64,000 nucleotides of DNA from Azophilus sp965220835 (GTDB lineage: Bacteria > Pseudomonadota > Gammaproteobacteria > Pseudomonadales > Azotimanducaceae): positions 930,001-994,000 of the forward strand of contig OZ244842.1 of assembly GCA_965220835.1 (NCBI GenBank), read 5' to 3'. Below the pieces are notes generated by a model. It was given only the letters and a program-made list of their open reading frames with translations, ran no database searches and was not told the origin of the DNA. Each line of letters opens with the position of its first letter. Positions within the stretch are counted from its first letter, which is position 1. The position numbers and the translations under genes were made by a program. Shown one piece after another: positions 1 to 8,555 of the stretch.

Positions 1-290
1 AAGGTTCGTGTGGAGTTTGGCTGGCGCCAAACTCCGCGAACTGCTTTGTTTCCAAGTTTCCAGGGGGTCAGGCCTTGATGTTGCCTCAGCTGCCTTCAGG
101 ATGCGCCCTCGTCCTCGGGGGCCAAGGTTCGTTTGGAGTTTGGCTGGTGCCAAACTCCGCGAACTGCTTTGTTTCCAAGTTCCCAGGGGGTCAGGCGTTG
201 ACGTTGCCTCAGCTGCCTTCAGGATGCGCCCTCGTCCTCGGGGGCCAAGGTTCGTGTGTTGTTTGGCTGGGGCCGAAATTCGGGAACAGG
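1..290. repeat. 123-bp tandem repeat with palindromic core, upstream of rluC
   Basis: Copies begin with AAGGTTCGT at 1, 124 and 247, giving an exact 123-bp period. The first two copies are nearly identical and the third is degenerate after about 45 bases. Each copy holds a palindrome; in copy 1, GGAGTTTGGC at 12-21 is answered by GCCAAACTCC at 26-35. The period is a multiple of three, so an open frame runs through it and encodes a repeated peptide, which I take as incidental. The core belongs to the dispersed palindrome family seen elsewhere in the window. Confidence 0.85.
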
Positions 291-339
291 CCTTTGTTGG
301 GGTTTTGGCGTGCTTTGGCGCCGTGCAGTTGAGGGCGTT

Positions 340-1266
340 ATGAGCGATTCGGTCAGACATGTGGAGATTGACGCTGATGCGGCGGGTCAGCGCATCGACA
401 ACTTTCTTTTGGGTCGGTTGAAGGGGGTTCCCAAGACCCGGATTTACCGAATGCTGCGGCGTGGTGAAGTGCGCGTCAACGGCGCTCGGTGCAGCGTCCA
501 CCGTCGGCTTGCGGCGGGTGACCGCGTCCGCATTCCACCGGTGCGAACCGCAGCGTCGCCGATCCCGGCCGTGCCTGCAAAGGCTTTGATGGCCCGGCTT
601 GGTGAGCGGATTCTCTTTGAGGACAAAGGCCTATTGGTCATCGACAAGCCATCCGGCTTGGCGGTGCATGGCGGCAGCGGCGTTCGGCTCGGCCTTATCG
701 AAACCCTTCGCATGGGGCGCAACGAGCGCTTCTTGGAATTGGCGCACCGGCTTGACCGGGATACGTCCGGTTGCCTGATGATTGCCAAGTCTCGTGCGGC
801 GCTTGCAGAACTGCACCGCATGCTGCGGGCGCAGCGGGTTCGCAAGACCTATCAGCTGCTGGTCTGCGGGAGCTGGCCGCGCCGCCGGACGGTCGTCGAA
901 AAGCCCTTGCACCGCTTCGCCACCGCCTCCGGCGAACGGCGGGTTCGCGTGGATGCCCAAGGCAAGCCGGCTCGGACCACCTTCAACCTGTTGCGCGAGT
1001 GCGCCGCGGCCTCCTGGCTCAGTGCCCGCCTGCACAGCGGGCGCACCCATCAGATTCGCGTTCATGCGGCCGCCAGCGGGCATCCGGTGCTCGGTGAGGA
1101 CAAATACGAAACCGCCGTTTCCGAGCAGTGCTCCAAGCTGGCGAATGTCAATCGCCTTTGCCTGCACGCGGTGCGCCTCAGCTTCGAGTGGGACGGCACC
1201 GAGCGGCGCTTTGAGGCGCCCGTGCCGGCTCTTTTCGAGGAGGCTTGGTCGCGCTTGTCAGGCTAG
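340..1266 (+). CDS. rluC: 23S rRNA pseudouridine synthase, RluC type
   Basis: Converts specific uridines of 23S rRNA to pseudouridine (positions 955, 2504 and 2580 for E. coli RluC). The 308-residue product starts with an S4 RNA-binding domain (about residues 15-75, with RIDNFLL and RRGEVRVNG), followed by an RluA-type catalytic domain. The catalytic motif HRLDRDTSG is at about 136-144, with the nucleophilic Asp in HRLD. GRTHQIRVH further on is also typical. I chose the ATG at 340 because the frame upstream only runs through the tandem repeat, and MSDSVRHVEIDADAAGQRID matches the family N-terminus. The 3' end overlaps the convergent maf gene by 9 bases. The rluC, maf, yceD, rpmF order is standard in Gammaproteobacteria. 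Confidence 0.93.
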   Translation: MSDSVRHVEIDADAAGQRIDNFLLGRLKGVPKTRIYRMLRRGEVRVNGARCSVHRRLAAGDRVRIPPVRTAASPIPAVPAKALMARLGERILFEDKGLLVIDKPSGLAVHGGSGVRLGLIETLRMGRNERFLELAHRLDRDTSGCLMIAKSRAALAELHRMLRAQRVRKTYQLLVCGSWPRRRTVVEKPLHRFATASGERRVRVDAQGKPARTTFNLLRECAAASWLSARLHSGRTHQIRVHAAASGHPVLGEDKYETAVSEQCSKLANVNRLCLHAVRLSFEWDGTERRFEAPVPALFEEAWSRLSG

Positions 1267-1866
1267 GCGGTGCGGTGAACCGAGAGGGTCCAGGCCGGCC
1301 TGGCGCAGCATGCGGCACAGGCGGATCAGTGGCAGCCCGATCAAGGCGTTGGGGTCGTCGCCCTCGATGCGATTGAACAGGGCGATGCCGAGCCCCTCCG
1401 AGCGGAACGAGCCCGCGCAGTCGAACGGCGTTTCGAGCTCAACGTAGCGGACGATTTCCTCCTTGCGCAACTCTCGGAAGTGCACGTGAGTGGACTCGGT
1501 TTCGAGCTGTTCGCTGCCGCTCGGCTCGCGCACGCACAGGCTGGTCAGAAACAGCACCCGCCGTCCGGATAGCCGGGTGAGTTGAGCGACGGCGCTGGGG
1601 GCGTCGCCGGGTTTGCCGAGAATGACTCTGCCGTCGGTGCCATCGGCCACCGCCACCTGATCCGAGGCGATGACGACGGCCTTGGGGCGCCCGTCGGCGA
1701 TCTTCGCCGCCTTGGCGGCAGCCAATCGCTGCACCAGCGCGGCGGCGGTTTCCCCGGGATAAGGCGTTTCGTCAATGTCAGGGCTGAGCGCCAGAAAGGG
1801 CAAGCCCAAGCGTTCCAGCAGGATGCGGCGATAGGGTGAGGAAGAGGCCAGAATCAACTCAGTCAT
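1258..1866 (-). CDS. maf: Maf-family nucleoside triphosphate pyrophosphatase (YceF type)
   Basis: Hydrolyses modified or non-canonical NTPs to NMP plus pyrophosphate; the YceF subgroup prefers 7-methyl-GTP. The 202-residue protein opens with MTELILASSSPYRRILL, the Maf P-loop-like signature SSSxxR, then has DIDETP near residue 30, SDQVA near 68 and an E/K-rich later part, all as in the family. It is convergent with rluC and divergent from yceD, matching the usual maf/rluC/yceD neighbourhood. Assignment to YceF rather than YhdE rests on this context. Confidence 0.9.
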   Translation of the reverse strand: MTELILASSSPYRRILLERLGLPFLALSPDIDETPYPGETAAALVQRLAAAKAAKIADGRPKAVVIASDQVAVADGTDGRVILGKPGDAPSAVAQLTRLSGRRVLFLTSLCVREPSGSEQLETESTHVHFRELRKEEIVRYVELETPFDCAGSFRSEGLGIALFNRIEGDDPNALIGLPLIRLCRMLRQAGLDPLGSPHRLA

Positions 1867-2045
1867 GGCAGGCGCTCAACGGTGCGCGTTAAGGGCGAAT
1901 TGTGCGCGCGTCGTTCGGCCGCTCACTTGTGCGCATGTGCGTGCAGGCGCGGGCAGCCTTGAAGCGCAGAAGATGCGCATAGTACCTATTCGGGTGCAGA
2001 ATCAAACCCAATTCTGCCCAGCCCAAGCCAGCCACTTTGCGCAGC

Positions 2046-2372
2046 GAAGCCCCAACGAACGCGCACGCCAGCTACTCCGACCCAAGCTTGGCCGAGCTTC
2101 GCGCCGCGAAACTCCAACGAACTTTGGTCCCCAAGGCCACGCAGCTTGCACGCGGGCCGGCTCTGACACAAAAGCACGTGGGAGTCTCTCCTGGCCACTG
2201 TTCGCAGAGTTTCGCGCAGCGAAACTCCAACGAACTTTGGCCCCCAGGGCCACGCAGCTCGCACGCGCGCCGGCTCTGGCACAAAAGCACGTGGGAGTCT
2301 CTCCTGGCCACTGTTCGCCGAGTTTCGCGCAGCGAAACTCCAACGAACTTTGGCCCCTAGGGCCAAAGTTCG
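2046..2372. repeat. 113-bp tandem repeat upstream of yceD
   Basis: The stretch 1867-2398 between maf and yceD has no credible gene. It holds GAAACTCCAACGAACTTTGG-like boxes at 2108, 2221 and 2334, an exact 113-bp period, with a partial box at 2046. Each unit also carries CACGTGGGAGTCTCTCCTGG and a palindrome of the form GAGTTTCGC...GCGAAACTC. Read on the minus strand the core matches the palindromes at 12, 45265 and 53570. An open frame crosses the array, but it is an N-terminal extension of yceD that I reject. Confidence 0.85.
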
Positions 2373-2398
2373 CCTTTACAGCCCCTAAACCGATACCT

Positions 2399-2959
2399 AT
2401 GATGCGCGCCCAAGTCGATCCGCTCGGTTGGAGGTGCGTGCTGACCCCGGTGCAGGAACGCTTCCGACTGTCTGAATTGGCTGGGCGGAAGGCTCAGATA
2501 AGCCGCAGTGTTGATGGGCGGAGTTTGCAGCGCTTCAGTGCCTTGTGCGAATGTCCGCAGGCAGTTCAAGTTCAGCTTGAGTTCGCCTTCGACGACCACG
2601 GCATTTTGCGGATGGACGGTGATCTGGCGGCTCGCGTGGTTGTTCAATGCCACCGATGCCTAGAGCCGATGCCCGTTGACTTGGCGTCTGGCTTTTCGGT
2701 GGCCATAGCCGCCAGCGAGCGCGAAGCCACTCGGTTGGGCGCGGAGCGGGACGTGCTGCGCATTGATGGCGATGAAGCGGGCATTGCGGAATTGATCGAG
2801 GACGAATTGATTTTGGCGCTGCCGGAGCGGCCTTGCTTGCAGGCGGATTGTCCCCAAGCGCCGCGGATGGCTAGCCCGGCGGGCGCCTTGCACGAAGACA
2901 CACATGAAAAGACGCGGCCTTTCGCGGCCCTTGGCGCATGGAAGGCAGGCGACACCTAG
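2399..2959 (+). CDS. yceD: YceD family (DUF177) 23S rRNA accumulation protein
   Basis: Small conserved protein needed for normal 23S rRNA accumulation in E. coli, nearly always just upstream of rpmF. The 186-residue product contains the family signature VVVQCHRCLEPMPVD near residue 81 (CxRCL motif), then an acidic stretch and the ELIEDELILALP segment. Two adjacent ATGs (2399 and 2402) are possible starts; the frame is open back to 1865 only because it crosses repeats. It is followed 9 bases later by rpmF, so the two are surely cotranscribed. Confidence 0.85.
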   Translation: MMRAQVDPLGWRCVLTPVQERFRLSELAGRKAQISRSVDGRSLQRFSALCECPQAVQVQLEFAFDDHGILRMDGDLAARVVVQCHRCLEPMPVDLASGFSVAIAASEREATRLGAERDVLRIDGDEAGIAELIEDELILALPERPCLQADCPQAPRMASPAGALHEDTHEKTRPFAALGAWKAGDT

Positions 2960-2968
2960 GAGAATTGG

Positions 2969-3163
2969 ATGGCAGTTCAGCAAAACAAGGTTTCCCGAGC
3001 GCGGCGGGGCAAGCGCCGGTCCCATGACCGGCTCAAGGCCCCGACGCTGTCCACCGACCCCACGAGCGGGGAGACCCATCTGCGCCATCAAGTGACCGCT
3101 GAGGGGTTCTATCGCGGCAGGCAAGTGCTCAAATTGGACGACTACGAAGACGATGAGGACTAG
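2969..3163 (+). CDS. rpmF: 50S ribosomal protein L32
   Basis: Structural protein of the large ribosomal subunit. The 64-residue product starts MAVQQNKVSRARRGKRRSHD, which is diagnostic for bacterial L32 (VxQxKxSxxRRxxRRSHD), and has the usual length slightly extended by an acidic tail. A GGAG ribosome site lies in CTAGGAGAATTGG before the ATG. In most relatives plsX and fabH follow; here the next gene is fabD after 180 bases with no recognisable coding sequence. Confidence 0.97.
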   Translation: MAVQQNKVSRARRGKRRSHDRLKAPTLSTDPTSGETHLRHQVTAEGFYRGRQVLKLDDYEDDED

Positions 3164-3343
3164 CTGGCTGGGTCGCGGTTCAAGCCCGGTGCCTATACCG
3201 GTGCCTAAGAGGGCTGCTGCGTCCGACGGCCGCAGAGTTGCGTCGCACTTCGAAGCGGCACTTGCGCGCACGGCAGCCCTGGCATCCCGCCAAGTTTTGG
3301 TTCGGATCCGTCGCCTCGCCAGCCCCTCACCTCAACCGGTACT

Positions 3344-4273
3344 ATGAGCCTCGGCTTCGTTTTCCCCGGCCAAGGGTCGCAGTCCGTCGGCATGCTCAGT
3401 GACGTGGCCGCCGTTCACAAGTCGGTGGCGGCGCGATTCGAGGAGGCGGGCGACGCCATTGGCATCGACCTTAAGCGCATTGTCGCTGAGGGCCCGGAAT
3501 CGGACTTGGCAGCCACTGCCGTGACCCAGCCCGCGCTACTGACCGCCAGCGTTGCGCTCTGGGACGTTTGGATGGCCGAGGGTGGTCCAAAACCCGCCCT
3601 GATGGCAGGCCACAGTCTTGGCGAATACTCAGCACTCACTTGCGCCGGCGCCTTGGATTTCACCGATGCGGTTCGCCTCGTGCGGCGGCGGGGCGAGTTG
3701 ATGCAGCAGGCGGTGCCCCGCGGGGAGGGTGCCATGGCAGCAATCCTAGGCCTTGACGATGAAGCCATTGAAGCGGCCTGTGCCGCTGCTGATGGATTGG
3801 TGTCGCCGGCCAACTACAATGCGCCCGGTCAAACCGTTATTGCCGGAACCGCCCAAGCTGTTGAGCAGGCGGTTGCCGATTGCCGGGAGCGAGGCGCACG
3901 CAAAGCGGTGATGCTGGACGTCAGCGGTCCTTTCCATTGCGCGCTTATGGCCCCCGCCCGGGAGCAGTTCGCCGAGGCCTTGGGCAGTGCGTCCTTCAGC
4001 CCGCCAGAAATCCCGGTGGTGCACAACGTTGACGCCGAGATTGCTGACAGTGCGCAGGGCATTGAGCGGCGGCTGCTGGCGCAGCTCAGCGAACCCGTGC
4101 GCTGGATCGAGTGCGTGCAGCGGCTGGCTGCAGGCGGCGTCAGCCATTTGGTGGAATGCGGGCCGGGCAAGGTGCTCACTGGGATGGCCCGCCGCATCGA
4201 CCGCGCCTTGACGGCAGGCGCCTTGGGCACCCTCGACGGTCTCGCTGGCCAATTGGAAGCTGCGGCTGCTTGA
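3344..4273 (+). CDS. fabD: Malonyl-CoA:ACP transacylase
   Basis: Moves malonyl groups from CoA to acyl carrier protein, supplying extender units for type II fatty acid synthesis in the cytoplasm. The 309 residues begin MSLGFVFPGQGSQSVGM, the acyltransferase signature; the nucleophile is the Ser of GHSLGEYSA (about residue 91) and the catalytic His is in GPFHCALM near 199. The length is normal. The stop lies 6 bases before the fabG ATG, so the two are translationally close. The ATG at 3344 directly precedes the conserved N-terminus. Confidence 0.97.
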   Translation: MSLGFVFPGQGSQSVGMLSDVAAVHKSVAARFEEAGDAIGIDLKRIVAEGPESDLAATAVTQPALLTASVALWDVWMAEGGPKPALMAGHSLGEYSALTCAGALDFTDAVRLVRRRGELMQQAVPRGEGAMAAILGLDDEAIEAACAAADGLVSPANYNAPGQTVIAGTAQAVEQAVADCRERGARKAVMLDVSGPFHCALMAPAREQFAEALGSASFSPPEIPVVHNVDAEIADSAQGIERRLLAQLSEPVRWIECVQRLAAGGVSHLVECGPGKVLTGMARRIDRALTAGALGTLDGLAGQLEAAAA

Positions 4274-4279
4274 GTGATC

Positions 4280-5014
4280 ATGGCCGAGCAGCCGAAAATC
4301 GCCCTAGTCACCGGCGCCTCTAGAGGCATCGGTGCGGGCATCGCGGAGCGCTTGGCCGCCGACGGCCTGTTCGTGGTGGGCACAGCGACCACCGATGCCG
4401 GGGCGGCCGCCATCGCTGAACGCTTGGGAGACGGTGGATTAGGGGCCCGGCTCGACATCGCTGACCCGCAAAGCGTCGAGGCCTTGGTGGAACGGCTGGC
4501 CGAGTCGCCTGGCATGCCCTCAGTGCTGGTCAACAATGCCGGCATCACCCGGGACAACCTGCTGCTGCGCATGTCCGCTGCGGATTGGCAAGCAGTGGTG
4601 GATACCAACTTGACCGGGCTGTATCGCATCACGCGGCCGCTGCTGCGCAGCATGGTGCGCGACCGCTGGGGCCGCATCATCAGCTTGAGTTCGGTGGTGG
4701 CGCGCATGGGCAACCCCGGCCAGGCCAACTACGTGGCCTCCAAGGCGGCGGTGGAGGGCTTCACCCGCGCCCTGGCCTTGGAGTTGGGCTCACGGGGCGT
4801 GACCGCCAACACCGTCGCCCCGGGCTTTATCGAATCCGACATGACCGCTGCCCTCAACGAGCAGCAAACCACCCGCATGCTGGAGCGCATCCCCTTGGGC
4901 CGCGTCGGCAGCGGCCAGGACGTGGCCAATTCAGTTGCGTTTCTGGCCAGCGACCAAGCCGGATACATCACCGGCGAAACCCTGCACGTGAATGGCGGCC
5001 TTTACTTGGGTTGA
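4280..5014 (+). CDS. fabG: 3-oxoacyl-ACP reductase
   Basis: NADPH-dependent reduction of beta-ketoacyl-ACP. A classical short-chain dehydrogenase of 244 residues with TGASRGIG at 11-18, NNAG at 85-88, catalytic Ser about 138 and YVASK (Tyr151, Lys155); GFIESDMT and the C-terminal GETLHVNGG are FabG-typical. I prefer the ATG at 4280; an in-frame GTG at 4274, touching the fabD stop, is also possible. acpP normally follows within about 200 bases, but here a 4.5-kb minus-strand module comes between. Confidence 0.96.
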   Translation: MAEQPKIALVTGASRGIGAGIAERLAADGLFVVGTATTDAGAAAIAERLGDGGLGARLDIADPQSVEALVERLAESPGMPSVLVNNAGITRDNLLLRMSAADWQAVVDTNLTGLYRITRPLLRSMVRDRWGRIISLSSVVARMGNPGQANYVASKAAVEGFTRALALELGSRGVTANTVAPGFIESDMTAALNEQQTTRMLERIPLGRVGSGQDVANSVAFLASDQAGYITGETLHVNGGLYLG

Positions 5015-5264
5015 TGGCTGCGGTGGGCAATGGCAGCGGTGCAGCGCAATCTAGCGCTCACGCTTGGGCCCCGCACGAATCCCCCGGTCCAAGTGACCGT
5101 CGCCGCATGACGTGTGGCGCCGTCATCACCCATTGCCCGTGCAAAAAAGGGCCGATACCACGTCGGAGGTCGCCGCATACCTGAACGGGTGGAGAATTCA
5201 CTTCACTATTGGCCAGGCATCCGGATCAATGAACGCCAATCGCCAATTGGCGGAGTTCGGGAAT

Positions 5265-8200
5265 TCAGTGTGAATTCTGACGGTGTTGGCTGGTGGCGGT
5301 GCGTGATTGGTTGTCGGTTGACGCCGGCCTTGGCTGTTCGACATCTACTACAACAATGCGTATTCGGAGACGCTCCTCTGGAGTCAACTTATCCCTGAGC
5401 CAATCTTCCAGCTCAGCAGGGCTCTTGGGCTTGGTTCCTTCGGGAGTAGGCTTGGTTTCATTTGGGCCAAACCAGAAAACCAAGTAGATGCCGGGACCAT
5501 AAGGCGCATACTTGGCGATTAACTGGTCCTGTAGGGCGCTCCACAATTTAGGGTTCTGACTTCTTTTCGCCTCCACTGGCACATGGAAGTCGTTGGAACT
5601 CACAACGATGTCAGCTGCGCAATCGTTCACTTGGTGGCCCTCCGGTTCCGCTTGGACGTCTTTGGGGAGGCGTTGGCGCAAATCGGAAAGCAGAGTATCG
5701 CGGCAGGCGTTCTCAATCCTTGGTGCGTTGGATTCGACAGGTCTTCCGTACGAATCCAAGTTCCAATATTGGCGCCAGTCGTCTGTGTTGCTGTTACGGA
5801 TCTCTTTCGCGATGCACCGCAGATGATGCTCCACTAAGGCTGCAAGATCGGTGGCATTGGCGGGCTTCCCTTGGCTCAACGTCTCGTTGACTTGGTTGAC
5901 CGTTGGGTGACGGTAATCCGCGTCACGTCGAATCACGCGCTGGTCGTCGAAAGCTTGACGCAACGGCTCTCGCCAACGCGACAGCTCGGGGACCGTGCTG
6001 AGGCGGGAGAGGGCGCTTGATGCCTGTTCGAGTGGGCTTGCAGCCAAGTGGTTGATCAGCCTGTGGCTGACTCCAGACGCTTTTCGGACTGTCGTGAAGT
6101 AGTCCCCAGAGAGCTCGTCTTCGGGTCCGCACAAACGGCCAACAGAGCTCAGGAGCCACTCGGTGCTGTCGATGTCGAATGGTTCCAACGAGGCTGAAGC
6201 TGCCTGTGCGTACCATAGAAAGTCCACAAGATGCCGGATTCGGCGCTCATCGTCGCCGTCATCAATGCTGTCTTCCAAGTCGGGCTGAAATGCCGCCCCG
6301 AATCTGATTCGGGCAGCAGTCAGCCAATGAATGCGCTGAGGACGATTCATGCTTTTGCGTTCGAGCTTTTGTTGGACCAGCGCTCGAAAGGCATCTTGGT
6401 CGGCGTTTCCGATCGCAGCCCAGAGCAAGTCGTCCAGTGCTCCTAACTGGTCTATCCGGCATCGAGTGGGAAACGAGCGCAGCAGTGGCAGGCAGCACTG
6501 CTTGGCAATCTCGGCGTATGTCGGATCCTGAGCCAAGGGCCAGAACAAGCCGCCTGCATCTTTGCGGCGCTTCAGTTCGGAGGCGCCGATTCGCACAATC
6601 GCTTTGGCCACGTGGGCAGGGCGTAACTCAACCAATTGCCGGTACCACTTGGCGTCTTGGGTGCACCAAGGCTCAAAGTGCCGTAGGAGCAGCGCAGTTT
6701 GAACGCGCTTATCGGGCCACGTTAGCACATCATCGTTCCCCAACCTTTCGCTTTCCGCCAAGCTGACCAGAAATGGCAGATTGAGGAAGTGTCGCTCTCC
6801 CTTCCGATAGAACTTAAGCAATTGATCGGGTTCGGGAAGGTCTTCCCTGTCGATTACGCCTTGGAAAGCTCTGAGAACCGCTTGGGCTAGGGCATCATCG
6901 CCATTCAGTCCCTCGCGAGTGCGCGCAACGCCGTCCCTTGCACCGCCATCGATGGTTGGTGTACCAAAATACGTTTCGGCCAATTGGTGGAGAAGGTGCG
7001 GTGTTGCCCGGTTTTCGATGAGTTCTTTGCGACGACTTCGAATGGCCTCCACCCATTTGTCCCGCTGGCTTTGCTGGTCCTTTTCGGGGTTAGCAAGTAG
7101 GAATTCCCCCTTTGTTTCCCCGTAGTTTGCCAGGCGATGCTCAAGGTGTGCCTTGAGGTCGGGTGAGTGAGCGATCTTCTCAATTAGAATTGGTTCGGAA
7201 AGTCCATCACCACCTGCTCCATTGTGAAGACCATCAAGGGCTTCATCGCTGTCGGGGTTGGCAGGAACTTCCCGAAATGCCTCTTCCATTCCGGGTGCCG
7301 CAACCGGTCCAAACAGCTTCGCCGCGTCTTGGTTCAAAGGAGTGTCCTGATGCAAGCGATGCATGATTGGCTTTTGCTGAAGGGCACGGAGCAACATGCG
7401 TTTGTCGTCTAGCGAGAACGACAGAATGTCTCCGTACAGACCCACTCCAATTGGGTCGCGGTCGATTAGCTCCAGGCGAGCGGTAGGGGAGTGCGCAGCG
7501 ACCCATGCCGACAGGCCGCGCAGGGGAGTGACCACCGTGCCGTCCCGGCCAAGCATTAGGGCGATGATGCGGCTCGACGTCAGCCCGCCTTCAATGCGTT
7601 TGGCCAAGTAGCGACCACCGAGGTATTCCGCAACTTGGCGGTGCTTAGGCTCAGTGCGGCCCTCAGCAGGGCTTGAGAACAGTTTGCTGGCAAGGGCCTC
7701 CCTATAGAGCTTGTCCCCCGTTTGGGACACGATTCGCAGGTCAGGGTAGTCCTCAGCGACCGCCTCGGCTCGAACCGCGTAGCCTACGTTCCCAGCAAGC
7801 AATTGCAGAGCGCAGAGGTGTCCGGCGGCTTCCAGCATCAGACTTGGCGAGGCTTTGGTGGTGAGGACGTTGTGTTCGGCGTTGTGCTCGAGCACGAGTT
7901 GCTCGCACGCGACCTGCATGGCTTCCAGCAGGTTGCTAGGAAACTGGCCGTTCTTGGCGAAAGCGGTGATGAGCATCAACAGGTTTTGCGGATTGCGCAG
8001 CAGGTGCTCGATGGCACATTGCTTCGACCGGTCAAAAAACGCTTGGGGATCGCCAACGTCCGGATGGTTGATTAGGATTTCGAGAATATTCTTGTCGGTC
8101 AAAGGCTCCAAGCGCAGCACTGCGACGTCGCCGTCTGGGCTCACTTCGTGCAAATGCTGTCGGTCATTTGAGCCAAGCCAATCTGCCATCCGGCAGGACA

Positions 8201-8555
8201 GACGGAATGACGGTCTTCCCAACTGGTCCAGCTTGTGGCGAATGGCATCGAATGGCGTTCGCGCATCGACTTGCCCGGCCCTGACCTCATCGAGACCATC
8301 GATAAACAGAGTCCCACTTCGCCACTCGGGTTTGGGGCTAAGGGTCAGAAAGTCACGGGCTGTGATCCAATGCCCCTTGTCGCCAAGCTCGTCGCACTCG
8401 GCCTTGAGCGACGTGGTTTTGCCTTCGCCCGGGTCGCCAAGCAGCACATAGGCAGGCCTGTTGCGGAACGTGGACATGGGTTGGGGGCTCGGCGGATTGC
8501 CACCACCGTCGTCATGGGTGGGCAGTTCGATGCAGGAGCGAGCAATCTGGATCAT
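5265..8555 (-). CDS. NACHT-like NTPase with C-terminal PD-(D/E)xK-like domain
   Basis: A 1096-residue STAND-type P-loop protein. Visible are Walker A GDPGEGKTT (40-48), Walker B LFIDGLDEV (about 83-91) with the double-acidic pattern typical of NACHT, a sensor-like FRLSCRMADW near 120 and HLLRNPQNLLML near 195. A long helical middle follows, with no motif I can name. Near residues 980-1000, ADIVVSS...HVPVEAKRS fits a PD-(D/E)xK nuclease core (D, then ExK), followed by a predicted strand, YLVFWFG. I set the start at 8555, where ATG overlaps the upstream gene's TGA as ATGA; an upstream in-frame ATG at 8570 would add five residues. Family knowledge: NACHT proteins with nuclease effectors occur in bacterial antiphage defence; that role here is inference. 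Base composition is lower in GC than the neighbours, suggesting transfer. 5015-5264 shows no gene. Confidence 0.75.
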   Translation of the reverse strand: MIQIARSCIELPTHDDGGGNPPSPQPMSTFRNRPAYVLLGDPGEGKTTSLKAECDELGDKGHWITARDFLTLSPKPEWRSGTLFIDGLDEVRAGQVDARTPFDAIRHKLDQLGRPSFRLSCRMADWLGSNDRQHLHEVSPDGDVAVLRLEPLTDKNILEILINHPDVGDPQAFFDRSKQCAIEHLLRNPQNLLMLITAFAKNGQFPSNLLEAMQVACEQLVLEHNAEHNVLTTKASPSLMLEAAGHLCALQLLAGNVGYAVRAEAVAEDYPDLRIVSQTGDKLYREALASKLFSSPAEGRTEPKHRQVAEYLGGRYLAKRIEGGLTSSRIIALMLGRDGTVVTPLRGLSAWVAAHSPTARLELIDRDPIGVGLYGDILSFSLDDKRMLLRALQQKPIMHRLHQDTPLNQDAAKLFGPVAAPGMEEAFREVPANPDSDEALDGLHNGAGGDGLSEPILIEKIAHSPDLKAHLEHRLANYGETKGEFLLANPEKDQQSQRDKWVEAIRSRRKELIENRATPHLLHQLAETYFGTPTIDGGARDGVARTREGLNGDDALAQAVLRAFQGVIDREDLPEPDQLLKFYRKGERHFLNLPFLVSLAESERLGNDDVLTWPDKRVQTALLLRHFEPWCTQDAKWYRQLVELRPAHVAKAIVRIGASELKRRKDAGGLFWPLAQDPTYAEIAKQCCLPLLRSFPTRCRIDQLGALDDLLWAAIGNADQDAFRALVQQKLERKSMNRPQRIHWLTAARIRFGAAFQPDLEDSIDDGDDERRIRHLVDFLWYAQAASASLEPFDIDSTEWLLSSVGRLCGPEDELSGDYFTTVRKASGVSHRLINHLAASPLEQASSALSRLSTVPELSRWREPLRQAFDDQRVIRRDADYRHPTVNQVNETLSQGKPANATDLAALVEHHLRCIAKEIRNSNTDDWRQYWNLDSYGRPVESNAPRIENACRDTLLSDLRQRLPKDVQAEPEGHQVNDCAADIVVSSNDFHVPVEAKRSQNPKLWSALQDQLIAKYAPYGPGIYLVFWFGPNETKPTPEGTKPKSPAELEDWLRDKLTPEERLRIRIVVVDVEQPRPASTDNQSRTATSQHRQNSH

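Noticed and set aside
8..343. Repeat-protein frame across the 123-bp array
   Set aside because: Same effect of an in-frame period; no homology or ribosome site.
1865..2398. N-terminal extension of yceD
   Set aside because: It crosses the 113-bp repeats; YceD proteins start near 2399.
3153..3347. 64-codon frame in the rpmF-fabD gap as a plsX/fabH remnant
   Set aside because: Its translation shows no PlsX or FabH motif.
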